Shown here: positions 16,589 to 25,540 of the stretch, piece after piece
Numbering within the stretch: the stretch's first letter is position 1
How the letters are laid out: every line of letters starts with the position of its first letter
Origin: Streptomyces gardneri
Lineage (GTDB): Bacteria; Actinomycetota; Actinomycetes; Streptomycetales; Streptomycetaceae
Length of the DNA: 64,000 bases
Assembly (NCBI RefSeq): GCF_006539185.1
Contig: NZ_BJMN01000025.1
Coordinates: forward strand, 62,001 to 126,000
Reading direction: 5' to 3'
Program-made: the position numbers and the translations under genes
Notes under the pieces: model-generated
The model's database searches: none
Seen by the model: the letters and a program-made list of their open reading frames with translations, nothing else
What the model was told of the DNA's origin: nothing

Positions 16589-17071
16589 ATGACGTTCAAG
16601 GTTGGCGACACCGTGGTCTATCCCCATCACGGGGCCGCGCTGATCGAGGCCATCGAAACTCGCCAGATCAAAGGCGTGGACAAGACCTACTTGGTGCTCA
16701 AGGTCGCGCAGGGCGACCTGACGGTTCGTGTACCGGCGGACAATGCGGAGTTCGTCGGAGTTCGCGACGTAGTCGGTCAGGACGGGCTGGACCGGGTCTT
16801 CGAGGTGCTGCGCGCGCCGTACGCCGAAGAGCCGACGAACTGGTCCCGTCGCTACAAGGCAAATCTCGAGAAGCTCGCCTCCGGCGATGTCATCAAGGTC
16901 GCCGAAGTAGTGCGCGACCTGTGGCGCCGGGAGCGCGAGCGCGGGCTGTCCGCCGGTGAGAAGCGGATGCTTGCCAAGGCTCGGCAGATCCTGGTGAGCG
17001 AGCTGGCTCTCGCGGAGAACACGAACGAGGACAAGGCCGAGGCTCTCCTCGACGAGGTCCTCGCGTCCTGA
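16589..17071 (+). CDS. carD: CarD family transcription factor
   Basis: 160 residues, the full length of actinobacterial CarD. The N-terminal RNA-polymerase-interaction domain (FKVGDTVVYPHHGAALIEAI) binds the beta subunit. The helical C-terminal domain contacts the upstream edge of the transcription bubble and stabilises open complexes, notably at rRNA promoters. GGAAGGGG is positioned upstream of the ATG. It is separate from the isoprenoid genes that follow by 392 bases. Confidence 0.95.
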   Translation: MTFKVGDTVVYPHHGAALIEAIETRQIKGVDKTYLVLKVAQGDLTVRVPADNAEFVGVRDVVGQDGLDRVFEVLRAPYAEEPTNWSRRYKANLEKLASGDVIKVAEVVRDLWRRERERGLSAGEKRMLAKARQILVSELALAENTNEDKAEALLDEVLAS

Positions 17072-17463
17072 GTGAGCGCGCTCTGAATCGCTCCGGGTCC
17101 TTCCGGGCGACCGGATCTTTCCGGGCGATTCGTTCCGAGCGTGCTTCCAAGTGAAGCGATGCCGCGGTGCCCGCTGGCGCGCTGTGAACCACACAGCGCT
17201 GTCGTCGGGCGCTGCGGCATGTTCGCGTACGCATGCGGAGCGTACGCACGACCGTACGCACACGACCGGCCGGCTCCCTGAAAAGCCGCCGCCCCCTGCG
17301 TACCGCTGAAGAAACCCGCACCCCCTGTTACGTCCGAACCCCTGTGCTCACGCGCTAACGCCTCGACCGTCGTCACGGAAAGGGCCCGGTCAAGGCGGAG
17401 CGTCCGGCACGGTGAGGCCATACCCATGTCGGCCGCGGAAACAAACCTGCCGGAGTGCAACCG
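17072..17463. other. Intergenic region between carD and ispD
   Basis: About 390 bases with no supported gene. It contains repeated CGTACGCA-type words (17225-17265) and TTCCGGGCGA repeats (17100-17130). It is probably the ispD promoter region, but I could not place -35/-10 elements with confidence. Confidence 0.4.
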
Positions 17464-18213
17464 ATGTCAGACGAAGCGCGTCCTTCTCGTACCGCCGTGG
17501 TGATCCCGGCGGCCGGACGGGGCGTACGCCTCGGCCCGGGCGCCCCCAAGGCGCTCCGCGCGCTGAACGGCACCCCCATGCTCATCCACGCCGTCCGCGC
17601 GATGGCCGCCTCCCGCGCGGTCTCGCTCGTCGTCGTGGTCGCCCCCTCCGACGGCGCCGCCGAGGTCAAGCACCTCCTCGACGCCCACGCCCTCCCCGAG
17701 CGGACCGACTACCTCGTCGTCCCCGGCGGCGACACCCGCCAGGAGTCCGTCCACCTCGGACTCCAGGCGCTGCCCGAGGGCGTCACCACCGTCCTCGTCC
17801 ACGACGCGGCCCGCCCCCTGGTCCCCGTCGACACCGTGGACGCCGTCATCGAGGCCGTACGGGACGGGGCCGTCGCCGTCGTCCCCGCGCTGCCCGTCGC
17901 GGACACCGTCAAGGAGGTCGAGCCGGCCGAGAAGCCCGGCGACCCCGAGCAGGTCGTCGCCACGCCGATCCGCGCCCGCCTCCGCGCCGTCCAGACCCCG
18001 CAGGGCTTCGACTACGACACGCTGGTCAACGCCCACGCCACCATCGCCCTCACCGGTGAGGGCGCCACCGACGACGCCGGCATGGTCGAGCGGCTCGGCG
18101 CGCCCGTCGTCGTCGTGCCCGGCCACGAAGAGGCCTTCAAGGTGACCCGCCCCCTCGACCTCGTCCTCGCCGAGGCCGTACTCGCCCGCAGGAGGGCCAA
18201 CGATGGCTTCTGA
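17464..18213 (+). CDS. ispD: 2-C-methyl-D-erythritol 4-phosphate cytidylyltransferase
   Basis: A 249-residue enzyme of the MEP isoprenoid pathway, transferring CMP from CTP to methylerythritol phosphate. It has the nucleotide-binding loop IPAAGRGVRLGPGAPKAL near the N-terminus, VHDAARPLV, and the RAVQTPQGF segment. The ATG at 17464 is chosen because GGAG is eight bases upstream (a GTG three codons earlier overlaps it). It overlaps ispF by 11 bases, so the next pathway enzymes are made together. Confidence 0.95.
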   Translation: MSDEARPSRTAVVIPAAGRGVRLGPGAPKALRALNGTPMLIHAVRAMAASRAVSLVVVVAPSDGAAEVKHLLDAHALPERTDYLVVPGGDTRQESVHLGLQALPEGVTTVLVHDAARPLVPVDTVDAVIEAVRDGAVAVVPALPVADTVKEVEPAEKPGDPEQVVATPIRARLRAVQTPQGFDYDTLVNAHATIALTGEGATDDAGMVERLGAPVVVVPGHEEAFKVTRPLDLVLAEAVLARRRANDGF

Positions 18214-18709
18214 CCGACCCGTCCTTCCCCGTACCGGCATCGGCACCGACGTCCACGCCTTCGAGAAGGGCCGCGAACTCTGGTGCGCGGGCCTGCTCTG
18301 GGAGGGTGAGGAGTACGGGCTCGCCGGGCACTCCGACGGCGACGTCGCCGCCCACGCCGCCTGTGACGCGCTCTTCTCCGCCGCCGGCATCGGCGACCTC
18401 GGCGCCCACTTCGGCACCTCGCGCCCCGAGTGGTCCGGCGCCTCCGGCGTCACCCTCCTCGCCGAGGCGGCCCGGATCGTCCGCGCCGAGGGGTACGAGA
18501 TCGGCAACATCGCCGTCCAGGTCGTCGGCGTCCGTCCCAAGGTCGGCAAGCGCCGCGACGAGGCCCAGAAGGCGTTGAGCGAGGCGGCCGGCGCACCCGT
18601 CTCCGTCTCCGGCACGACCACCGACGGGCTCGGACTGACGGGCCGGGCCGAGGGCCTGGCCGCCCTCGCGACGGCCCTCGTCTACCCCGTGACGCGCCAG
18701 GACCACTGA
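18203..18709 (+). CDS. ispF: 2-C-methyl-D-erythritol 2,4-cyclodiphosphate synthase
   Basis: A 168-residue MEP pathway enzyme that forms the cyclic diphosphate and releases CMP. Metal ligands Asp16 and His18 are in GTDVHAF, with the third ligand in GHSDGDVAAHAACDAL. SGTTTDGLGLTGRAEG is the C-terminal signature. It is translationally coupled to ispD and followed by a hairpin before cysS. Confidence 0.96.
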   Translation: MASDRPVLPRTGIGTDVHAFEKGRELWCAGLLWEGEEYGLAGHSDGDVAAHAACDALFSAAGIGDLGAHFGTSRPEWSGASGVTLLAEAARIVRAEGYEIGNIAVQVVGVRPKVGKRRDEAQKALSEAAGAPVSVSGTTTDGLGLTGRAEGLAALATALVYPVTRQDH

Positions 18710-18735
18710 GCCCGCGGGGGAACCCGGGAAAAAAC

Positions 18736-18769
18736 GTGCCCCGCGAATCGTCGACAGGTCGCGGGGCAC
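18736..18769 (+). terminator. Hairpin between ispF and cysS
   Basis: Perfect arms GTGCCCCGCGA (18736-18746) and TCGCGGGGCAC (18759-18769). It ends 26 bases before the cysS start, so it may be the ispF terminator, an attenuator for cysS, or both. No T-run follows. Confidence 0.65.
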
Positions 18770-18795
18770 TACCACACGCCCACTACCCTGGAGTG

Positions 18796-20196
18796 GTGAC
18801 TATTCGCCTGTACGACACCAGCGCCCGGCAGATCCGTGACTTCACCCCGCTCACACCGGGCTGCGTCTCGATCTACCTCTGTGGCGCCACCGTGCAGGCC
18901 GCCCCGCACATCGGCCACATCCGGTCGGGGCTGAACTTCGACATCATGCGCCGCTGGTTCGCCTACCGCGGCTACGACGTCACGTTCATCCGGAACGTCA
19001 CCGACATCGACGACAAGATCATCGCCAAGGGCGCGGACCAGGGCCGCCCCTGGTGGTCCATCGGCTACGAGAACGAGCGCGCGTTCAACTCCGGCTACGA
19101 CGCGCTCGGTTGCCTGCCGCCCACCTACGAGCCCCGCGCCACCGGGCACGTACCCGAGATGATCGAGATGATGCGCGGCCTCATCGAGCGCGGTCACGCG
19201 TACGAGGCCGACGGCAGCGTCTACTTCGACGTGCGCTCCTTCCCGGGGTACCTGGAGCTGTCCAACCAGGACATCGACGACCTGCGGCAGCCCGCCGAGG
19301 ACGGCATCACCGGCAAGCGCGACCCGCGCGACTTCGCGATGTGGAAGGCGACCAAGCCGGGCGAGCCCGACTGGGAGACCCCGTGGGGCCGCGGCCGCCC
19401 CGGCTGGCACCTGGAGTGCTCGGCCATGGCCCACAAGTACCTGGGCTCCGCCTTCGACATCCACGGCGGCGGCCTCGACCTGATCTTCCCGCACCACGAG
19501 AACGAGATCGCCCAGGCCAAGGCCTTCGGCGACGACTTCGCGAAGTACTGGGTGCACAACGCCTGGGTCACCATGGCCGGCGAGAAGATGTCGAAGTCGC
19601 TCGGCAACAGCGTGCTGGTGTCGGAGATGGTCAAGAACTGGCGCCCCATCGTCCTCCGCTACTACCTGGGCACCCCGCACTACCGGTCGATGATCGAGTA
19701 CAGCGAGGAGTCCCTGCGCGAGGCCGAGTCGGCGTTCGCCCGTATCGAGGGCTTCATCCAGCGCGCCACCGAGAAGGCCGGGACGACCGTCGCCCCCGCC
19801 GACGAGGTGCCGCCGGCCTTCGCCGAGGCCATGGACGACGACCTGGGCGTGCCGCACGCGCTCGCGATCATCCACACCACCGTCCGCCAGGGCAACAGCG
19901 CCCTCGCCGCGGACGACAAGGACGAGGCCATCGCCCGCCTCGCCGAGGTCCGCGCCATGCTCGGCGTCCTCGGCCTGGACCCGCTCGACCCGCAGTGGGC
20001 CGAGGAGTCCGGTGGCGGCGAGGAGCTCCACGGCGTCGTCGACACCCTCGTACGGCTCGTGCTCCAGCAGCGCGAGTCGGCCCGCGAGCGGAAGGACTGG
20101 GCGACCGCGGACGCGATCCGCGATCAGCTGAGCCACTCCGGTCTCGTCATCGAGGACAGCCCCGACGGCCCCCGCTGGACGCTGGGCAACCGTTAG
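18796..20196 (+). CDS. cysS: Cysteinyl-tRNA synthetase
   Basis: A 466-residue class I synthetase charging tRNA-Cys. It has the zinc cysteine in YLCGATVQ, HIGH-type motif PHIGHIRSG, WHLECSAM, the HHENE segment, and the KMSKS loop (EKMSKSLGN). The GTG at 18796 is preceded by GGAG and begins the family's N-terminus; the frame extends upstream without homology. Cysteine supply also serves mycothiol, whose gene mshA is in this window, but no regulation is implied. Confidence 0.97.
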   Translation: MTIRLYDTSARQIRDFTPLTPGCVSIYLCGATVQAAPHIGHIRSGLNFDIMRRWFAYRGYDVTFIRNVTDIDDKIIAKGADQGRPWWSIGYENERAFNSGYDALGCLPPTYEPRATGHVPEMIEMMRGLIERGHAYEADGSVYFDVRSFPGYLELSNQDIDDLRQPAEDGITGKRDPRDFAMWKATKPGEPDWETPWGRGRPGWHLECSAMAHKYLGSAFDIHGGGLDLIFPHHENEIAQAKAFGDDFAKYWVHNAWVTMAGEKMSKSLGNSVLVSEMVKNWRPIVLRYYLGTPHYRSMIEYSEESLREAESAFARIEGFIQRATEKAGTTVAPADEVPPAFAEAMDDDLGVPHALAIIHTTVRQGNSALAADDKDEAIARLAEVRAMLGVLGLDPLDPQWAEESGGGEELHGVVDTLVRLVLQQRESARERKDWATADAIRDQLSHSGLVIEDSPDGPRWTLGNR

Positions 20197-20276
20197 AAGA
20201 CGTGCCGCTCGGGGCTCCGGGCGGCACACTTCAGTTACAGACTTATGCACGCAGGCAATAGAGGAAACAGGTAGTC

Positions 20277-21233
20277 ATGGCCGGGAACAGCCAGCGCAGG
20301 AACCGTCGCACGTCCAACAAGAAGGGTGCGACGGTCGGCAGCGGTGGCCAGCGGCGCAAGGGCCTCGAAGGCAAGGGCCCGACGCCCAAGGCCGAGAACC
20401 GCAAGGGCCACAAGGCTTTCCGCGTCACCAACGCGATGGCCCGGAACGCGGCCAAGCGCAAGCCCGTCGTGCGCCGCGGCGGCAAGGGGACGTCCGAGAT
20501 GGTCGTCGGCCGCAACCCGGTCTTCGAGGCGCTGCGCGACGGCGTGCCCGCCACGACCCTGTACGTGCAGCAGTTCATCGACAACGACGAGCGCGTGCGC
20601 GAGGCCCTGAACCTCGCCACCGGCCGCGGCAACATCCACATCATGGAGGCGCCGCGCCCCGAGCTCGACCGGATGACGAACAACCTGAACCACCAGGGTC
20701 TCGTCCTCCAGGTCCCGCCGTACGAGTACGCGCACCCCGAGGACCTCGCCGCGGCCGCCTACGACGACCACGAGGACCCGCTGATCGTCGCCCTCGACGG
20801 CATCACCGACCCGCGGAACCTCGGCGCCGTCGTCCGCTCCGTCGCGGCCTTCGGCGGCCACGGCGTGGTCGTCCCCGAGCGTCGCGCCGCCGGCATGACG
20901 GCCGGTGCGTGGAAGACCTCGGCCGGTACCGCCGCCCGCACCCCGGTCGCCCGCGCGACCAACCTGACCCGCTGCCTCGAGCAGTACCAGAAGGCCGGCC
21001 TCACGGTCGTCGGTCTCGCGGCCGACGGCGACCACGAGGTCCACGAGCTGGAGGCGCTGTCCGGCCCGGTCGTCATCGTCGTCGGCTCCGAGGGCAAGGG
21101 CCTGTCCCGCCTCGTCGGCGAGACCTGCGACTTCCTCGTCCGCATCCCGATGCCGGGCGGCGCCGAGTCGCTGAACGCCGGCGTCGCCGCGGGCGTCGTC
21201 CTGTACGAGGCGGCCCGCCGCCGTATGGCATAA
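20277..21233 (+). CDS. rlmB: 23S rRNA (guanosine-2251-2'-O)-methyltransferase
   Basis: 318 residues of the SpoU/TrmH (SPOUT) family. Residues 1-75 are a basic Lys/Arg-rich extension seen in actinobacterial members. Next come a substrate-binding domain (MVVGRNPVFEALRDG) and the knotted methyltransferase domain with DGITDPRNLGAVVRS, GSEGKGLSRLV and IPMPGGAESLNAGVAAGV, all three SPOUT motifs. It modifies the 23S peptidyl-transferase region in the cytoplasm. A hairpin follows. Confidence 0.93.
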   Translation: MAGNSQRRNRRTSNKKGATVGSGGQRRKGLEGKGPTPKAENRKGHKAFRVTNAMARNAAKRKPVVRRGGKGTSEMVVGRNPVFEALRDGVPATTLYVQQFIDNDERVREALNLATGRGNIHIMEAPRPELDRMTNNLNHQGLVLQVPPYEYAHPEDLAAAAYDDHEDPLIVALDGITDPRNLGAVVRSVAAFGGHGVVVPERRAAGMTAGAWKTSAGTAARTPVARATNLTRCLEQYQKAGLTVVGLAADGDHEVHELEALSGPVVIVVGSEGKGLSRLVGETCDFLVRIPMPGGAESLNAGVAAGVVLYEAARRRMA

Positions 21234-21242
21234 GACCGCACC

Positions 21243-21271
21243 GGGGTGCCACGCCACCGGCGTGACACCCC
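21243..21271 (+). terminator. Terminator after rlmB
   Basis: Arms of 13 bases (21243-21255 and 21259-21271) beginning GGGGTG with one mismatch and a three-base loop, ten bases after the stop codon. Confidence 0.75.
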
Positions 21272-21326
21272 ACGAGGGTGACGTCTCGTCGGCGTCAGCC
21301 CCCCCCCGTCCGTGCCCGCGCCCGCC

Positions 21327-21968
21327 TCAGGTCGTCAGACCTGCCAGGCGGGCGCGCGTCATGGCGGCGATGGTGAACCCGTCGGTGATCCGCCCGTCGG
21401 CGATCATGGCCTCGGCCTCCGCGAACGGCAGTGTCAGCGCGCCGCGGATGCCCTCGGCGGCCTCAAGGCCGCCCACCGAGTCGATCCGGGCCGCGAACAG
21501 CAGCACCCGGTCGCAGGTCAGACCCGAATCGGGATGCAGGGAACCGAGCGGGAGCAGCTCCTGGACCCGCGCCCCGATCTCCTCCGCCAGCTCCTTCGCC
21601 GCGTTCGCCTCGCCCGTGTGACCCGTCGTGCCGAAGCCGCGGGGAATCTCCCAGTGCCACGACCGCGTGGCGTGCCGGTAGTGCTCGATCAGCACCATCC
21701 GGTCGCCGAGGAGCGGCAGGATCGCGCACGCCGGCGCGGCGGTCGGGCTCATCCAGCGGATGTACGTACCGGCACGGCCGTCGGGGAAGCGCACCGCGTC
21801 CCGTACGAGCAACACGTACGGATCCTCGTACACGACCCCGCCGGCGGCCTCGACGGAGGCCGGGTCCGTCAGGATCTCGATCCCGCCGGGCTCGTTGCGG
21901 AACAGCTCCGGCCGCTCGCCGCGCAGCAGGTCGTACCGCCGCACAGGGTCCCCGTTCTCCCCGCTCAT
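21327..21968 (-). CDS. NUDIX hydrolase, ADP-ribose-pyrophosphatase-like
   Basis: 213 residues. The NUDIX fold is recognised by the WHWEIPRGFG lead-in and the box helix KELAEEIGA. The box is atypical: the usual arginine of the REUxEE motif is lysine and the first glutamate is displaced, although both catalytic helix glutamates remain. It probably hydrolyses a nucleoside diphosphate linked to another group. It lies 48 bases downstream of the unknown 530-residue gene on the same strand, suggesting an operon. The ATG at 21968 begins the homologous part. Confidence 0.8.
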   Translation of the reverse strand: MSGENGDPVRRYDLLRGERPELFRNEPGGIEILTDPASVEAAGGVVYEDPYVLLVRDAVRFPDGRAGTYIRWMSPTAAPACAILPLLGDRMVLIEHYRHATRSWHWEIPRGFGTTGHTGEANAAKELAEEIGARVQELLPLGSLHPDSGLTCDRVLLFAARIDSVGGLEAAEGIRGALTLPFAEAEAMIADGRITDGFTIAAMTRARLAGLTT

Positions 21969-22016
21969 GGTCGTTCCCACTCCCTTTCGGGTCCGGCGGG
22001 GTACGCCGGACACGTG

Positions 22017-23609
22017 CTAGCCGTGCCGTGCCTGCTGGTCGGCCTGGCCGCCCCGGGCGGGGGCCACCCGCCCGGTCTCGACGACGGGACCGCCGTACAC
22101 GTCCAGGATGGTCTTCCAGTCCTTCTGGAGGTTGCCCAGCCGGAGCGTGGGCAAGGTCAGCGAGTGGCCGAGGCCGGAGCGCCGGTCGCGGGCGGCCTTG
22201 TCCCAGAACTCCAGGCGGACGGTCATCGCCCCGCCGACCGCGGTCAGCATCTGCAAGGTGCCCGAGATCAGGGACACCTCCTCGCCGCTCGCGATCTGCA
22301 GCGCCACCCCGCCCGACTCGAGCACCAGCATCGTGGTGATCTCCCGGGCGAAGCCCTCGCCCGAGCGGCCGGCCCGGCGCGCCGTCCTCAGCATGCGGGC
22401 GTGGTCCCGGGCGACCGTGGCCGCGCGCTCCGAGAACTCGTCGGGATCCGGGATGCGTCCGCCCCGGAAGCTGTCGTGGAGGAAGGTCTCCAACGACCCC
22501 ACGTACGTGTTCCACTCGCCGGTCTCCCGCAGGGCGATGATGTCGGCGAGCGACAGACCGGCGTACGAGTTGGGGCCGTCGACCGCCCGGTGCAGCGAGT
22601 CCGCGACCAGGTTCCGGATCAGCAGGCCGATCGCCTCCGGGTCCTGTGCCCGGGCCTGGGGCGAGACGTCCTCCTGGAGCGTGCGGCGCGGGGGAGAGCC
22701 CGGGGGAGTGAGCGCGACGAGCCCGCTCGCGTCGGGCAGCCCCAGGTTGTACATGAGGTCGATCAGCTGCTTCGTCGGCACGATCTCGGCGCCCTCCCGC
22801 AGGAGGCCGTGGTGCGGATCGGTGCCCGGGCGGGTGAGGAACTCCTTGTAGACCGCGTTCCGGGTGATGTTGGCCGTGTGGTCCTGGGAGCCCGCCCAGT
22901 GAAGGATGTCCTGCAGGATGCCGCTGCCCATCGAGGTGGCGAGGTCCAGCGGAATCCCGAGGTCCTTCGCGAGCTGCGGGGGGCTGAGCCACTTCAGCCC
23001 GGGGAGCTGCCGGGTGAAGCGCTGGCCTATGCGATCGGTGACCGCCCGGTTCGCCTCCTCGTCCCAGTCCAGGCGTACGAGACCCGGGTCGGACTCCTCC
23101 GTGATCAGCCGCCGCCAGGCACGCCCGGCGACCACGTCGTGGGCGAAGGCGAAGTCCTCGGTGCCGTCCCGCTCCATGAGCAGGTACGGCACGATCGCAC
23201 GGTCGTTCAGGAGCTGCGCGAAGGCGTTGCGGTCGGCCGGCTCCGCCTGCGGGACGAAGTTCGCGTACAGGGCCTCGTTGTTGACGAAGAAGGCCCGGTT
23301 GACCACCAGGGTGCCGCTGTTGACGAGGGAGCGGCGCAGCTCGGCCGAGGCGGCGGCGACGGCTCCGGGAGCCTTCCTCGGCGCGTTCGTTCCCTGCCGG
23401 CCCTCGGCCAGTTCCGTCGGGAGCCATTGGTTGTCGAGGGCCTGGGCCATCACCGGGTAGTGGGTCAGGTCCGAGAAGACGAGCTGGTTGTCCCGCCGCA
23501 CCGGCTGCGGAGCCTGTCCCTCCGGCTCCGGGTCGCGCTGCCGCGGGACCTGCTCCTGGGCGGCCGGATCGATGTGACCGTCCGAACCGTGCTGGACTGG
23601 GTTGGTCAT
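22017..23609 (-). CDS. 530-residue protein of unknown function, in an operon with a NUDIX hydrolase
   Basis: I do not recognise the family. The first 40 residues are polar and Pro/Gln-rich. The remainder looks globular and soluble, with no signal peptide, membrane segment or nucleotide-binding loop. Notable segments are DLTHYPVMAQALDNQWLP, VNRAFFVNNEALYANF and AIVPYLLMERDG. The ATG at 23609 is selected because GAGGGGAGC lies just upstream; an in-frame start 22 codons earlier is possible. It sits between conserved core genes (rlmB and a DoxX gene), so it may be an accessory insertion. The downstream NUDIX gene suggests nucleotide-derivative chemistry, but this is inference. Confidence 0.72.
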   Translation of the reverse strand: MTNPVQHGSDGHIDPAAQEQVPRQRDPEPEGQAPQPVRRDNQLVFSDLTHYPVMAQALDNQWLPTELAEGRQGTNAPRKAPGAVAAASAELRRSLVNSGTLVVNRAFFVNNEALYANFVPQAEPADRNAFAQLLNDRAIVPYLLMERDGTEDFAFAHDVVAGRAWRRLITEESDPGLVRLDWDEEANRAVTDRIGQRFTRQLPGLKWLSPPQLAKDLGIPLDLATSMGSGILQDILHWAGSQDHTANITRNAVYKEFLTRPGTDPHHGLLREGAEIVPTKQLIDLMYNLGLPDASGLVALTPPGSPPRRTLQEDVSPQARAQDPEAIGLLIRNLVADSLHRAVDGPNSYAGLSLADIIALRETGEWNTYVGSLETFLHDSFRGGRIPDPDEFSERAATVARDHARMLRTARRAGRSGEGFAREITTMLVLESGGVALQIASGEEVSLISGTLQMLTAVGGAMTVRLEFWDKAARDRRSGLGHSLTLPTLRLGNLQKDWKTILDVYGGPVVETGRVAPARGGQADQQARHG

Positions 23610-23789
23610 GCTGTCGCTCCCCTCGACTCGCATCACGCGTCCCTCAAAGTAAACTGACGACCCGCCAGCGAACAAATGATCCCGGCCATCGCCTTCCCGG
23701 CCACCGTCTCCCGACGCCGTTGATCTTGACGGGTCTCGGACATTTGCGAGCTGTCAAGGCAGTGTCCTAAACCCAGATCACTCGGTTAG

Positions 23790-25433
23790 ATGAGTGTGGA
23801 CACCAGAACGCCCCGGCCGGGGTTCGACGATCAGCCCGCGCTGAGCATGGTCAAAGTGGACTCCGATCCCGCCCAGGTGATCGTGAACCACGCCAGCTTC
23901 CGTGTGCGGCTCGCGCCGGCCAAGGCGCCGACGTTCGCCGCGAACCCGCGCGTCGCCGCCTTCGCGGGAGCGGGAGCGGGAGCCGCAGCCGCCGCCGGAG
24001 CCGCGGGAGGGGGCGCGCCGCGCCGCCGTCCCGTCGTGTGGACGGGGAAGTCCGCGCCGGGCGCGACCGGACTCCTCCAGGCCGTACGCGAGTCCTCCGT
24101 CTCCACGCTCGACCCGGCCGTCGGCCACGCCGGACTCGACGCGGGCGCCACCCAGGCCATCCCGCGCATCGACGACACCATGCCCACCCCGGTGGTGCCC
24201 CCCGAGGCCGCCGGCCCGCTGCTGCCGCCGATGCGCCGCGCCGAGGGCGCCTACGACGACGTGTACGAGCTCCGTCCCGAGACCCCCGGGCCGTACGGGG
24301 ACGACGTGACGGACGGCCGGGACGGCCAGGGAAGCCGCGACGGCCGCCGCCAGGCGCACGATCCGGTCCGGCACGCGTACTACCCCGGGCGCCGGATGAA
24401 CCTCGGCGTCGTCCTCCTCCCGCTCCGCGTCTTCCTCGGCTTCATCTCCATCTACGCGGGCATGGGCAAGCTCTGCGACCCCGTCTACTTCGACGGCGGC
24501 GAGCGCGGCTCGATGGTGAAGTGGCTCAACTCGCTGCACCCCTGGGCCCTCGCCGAACCCCTCCGCGACTTCGCCCTCCAGCACCCTGTGGGCGCCGGAC
24601 TCACCGTCGCGTTCCTCCAGGTCGTCGTCGGCGTCCTCACCGTCCTCGGCCTCTGGCAGCGGGTGGCGGCCGTCGTCGGCGCCCTGCTCTCCGCCGCGCT
24701 CCTCCTGACCGTCAGCTGGAAGACCGTCCCGGTCTACGACTCCGCCGACATCATCTACCTCGCCGCCTGGTCCCCCCTGATCATCGCCGGCGCCCCCGTC
24801 TACTCGCTCGACGGCCGCCTCGCGGGAGAGGCCTGGCGCACCCTCGGCCCCCGCGCGGAACTCTGGGCCCTGCGCCGCCGGGTCACCCGCCGCAGCACGC
24901 TTCTCGCCTCGGTCGTCGTCGGCCTCACCCTCCTCATCGGCTCCGTCCTCGGCGGCGCGGTCCGCTCGACCGAGATGGTCACCGTCCCGGGCCCCAACGA
25001 CGACCCGATCAACCACCTTCCCGGCCGTCCGCTCCCCACGGAGCCGCCGCGCCGCGCGCCCTCCAGGAGCGCCACGACCGCGCCCGAGCCGACCGCGACC
25101 TCCGAGACGACGGAGGCCACGGCGGGGCGCGAGGAGACCGAGGAGGCGACCCGGCCGACCGAGACGACCCGGGAGGCCACCCGCACGCAGGAGCAGCGCC
25201 CGACGGCCACGCGGGGCAGCGGCAGCACGGGCTCGGCCACGACGACCCGCCCGCCCACGCAGTCGGACCCGGCGCCCCCGCCGACCACGAGCGACACCCC
25301 GACCGGCACGGGCGGCACGTCGAGCGGCGGCTCCACCGGTTCGACGGGCTCGACGGGCGGCAGCAGCACGCCCACGGAGAGCGGCTCGACGACGGGCGGC
25401 GCGAGGAACCCGATCGGCGGCCTGCTGGGCTGA
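23790..25433 (+). CDS. DoxX family membrane protein with long disordered ends
   Basis: 547 residues. A DoxX-like four-helix membrane domain occupies about 205-345 (PLRVFLGFISIYAGMGKL, AFLQVVVGVLTVLGL, SAALLLTVSWK, IIYLAAWSPLIIAGAP), followed by one more membrane segment near 375-395. The N-terminal 200 residues are Ala/Gly/Pro-rich and probably cytoplasmic. The C-terminal 140 residues are Thr/Ser/Gly/Pro-rich and likely extend across the wall. DoxX proteins join redox or thiol-stress complexes in mycobacteria; the partner here is unknown. No clear ribosome site precedes the ATG. Confidence 0.82.
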   Translation: MSVDTRTPRPGFDDQPALSMVKVDSDPAQVIVNHASFRVRLAPAKAPTFAANPRVAAFAGAGAGAAAAAGAAGGGAPRRRPVVWTGKSAPGATGLLQAVRESSVSTLDPAVGHAGLDAGATQAIPRIDDTMPTPVVPPEAAGPLLPPMRRAEGAYDDVYELRPETPGPYGDDVTDGRDGQGSRDGRRQAHDPVRHAYYPGRRMNLGVVLLPLRVFLGFISIYAGMGKLCDPVYFDGGERGSMVKWLNSLHPWALAEPLRDFALQHPVGAGLTVAFLQVVVGVLTVLGLWQRVAAVVGALLSAALLLTVSWKTVPVYDSADIIYLAAWSPLIIAGAPVYSLDGRLAGEAWRTLGPRAELWALRRRVTRRSTLLASVVVGLTLLIGSVLGGAVRSTEMVTVPGPNDDPINHLPGRPLPTEPPRRAPSRSATTAPEPTATSETTEATAGREETEEATRPTETTREATRTQEQRPTATRGSGSTGSATTTRPPTQSDPAPPPTTSDTPTGTGGTSSGGSTGSTGSTGGSSTPTESGSTTGGARNPIGGLLG

Positions 25434-25448
25434 GGCGAGCGGGACAGA

Positions 25449-25486
25449 GGAAAGGGCGGCACCGCGGAGGCGGCGCCGCCCTTTCC
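25449..25486. terminator. Terminator after the DoxX gene
   Basis: Perfect 12-base arms GGAAAGGGCGGC (25449-25460) and GCCGCCCTTTCC (25475-25486), just past the stop. A second weaker hairpin (TACGCACC / GGTGCGTA, 25501-25530) follows and may terminate the convergent nucleotidyltransferase gene. Confidence 0.8.
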
Positions 25487-25540
25487 GTACGAAGCGGAGC
25501 TACGCACCCGGGGACACCCCCAGGTGCGTACTGCTCCTTC

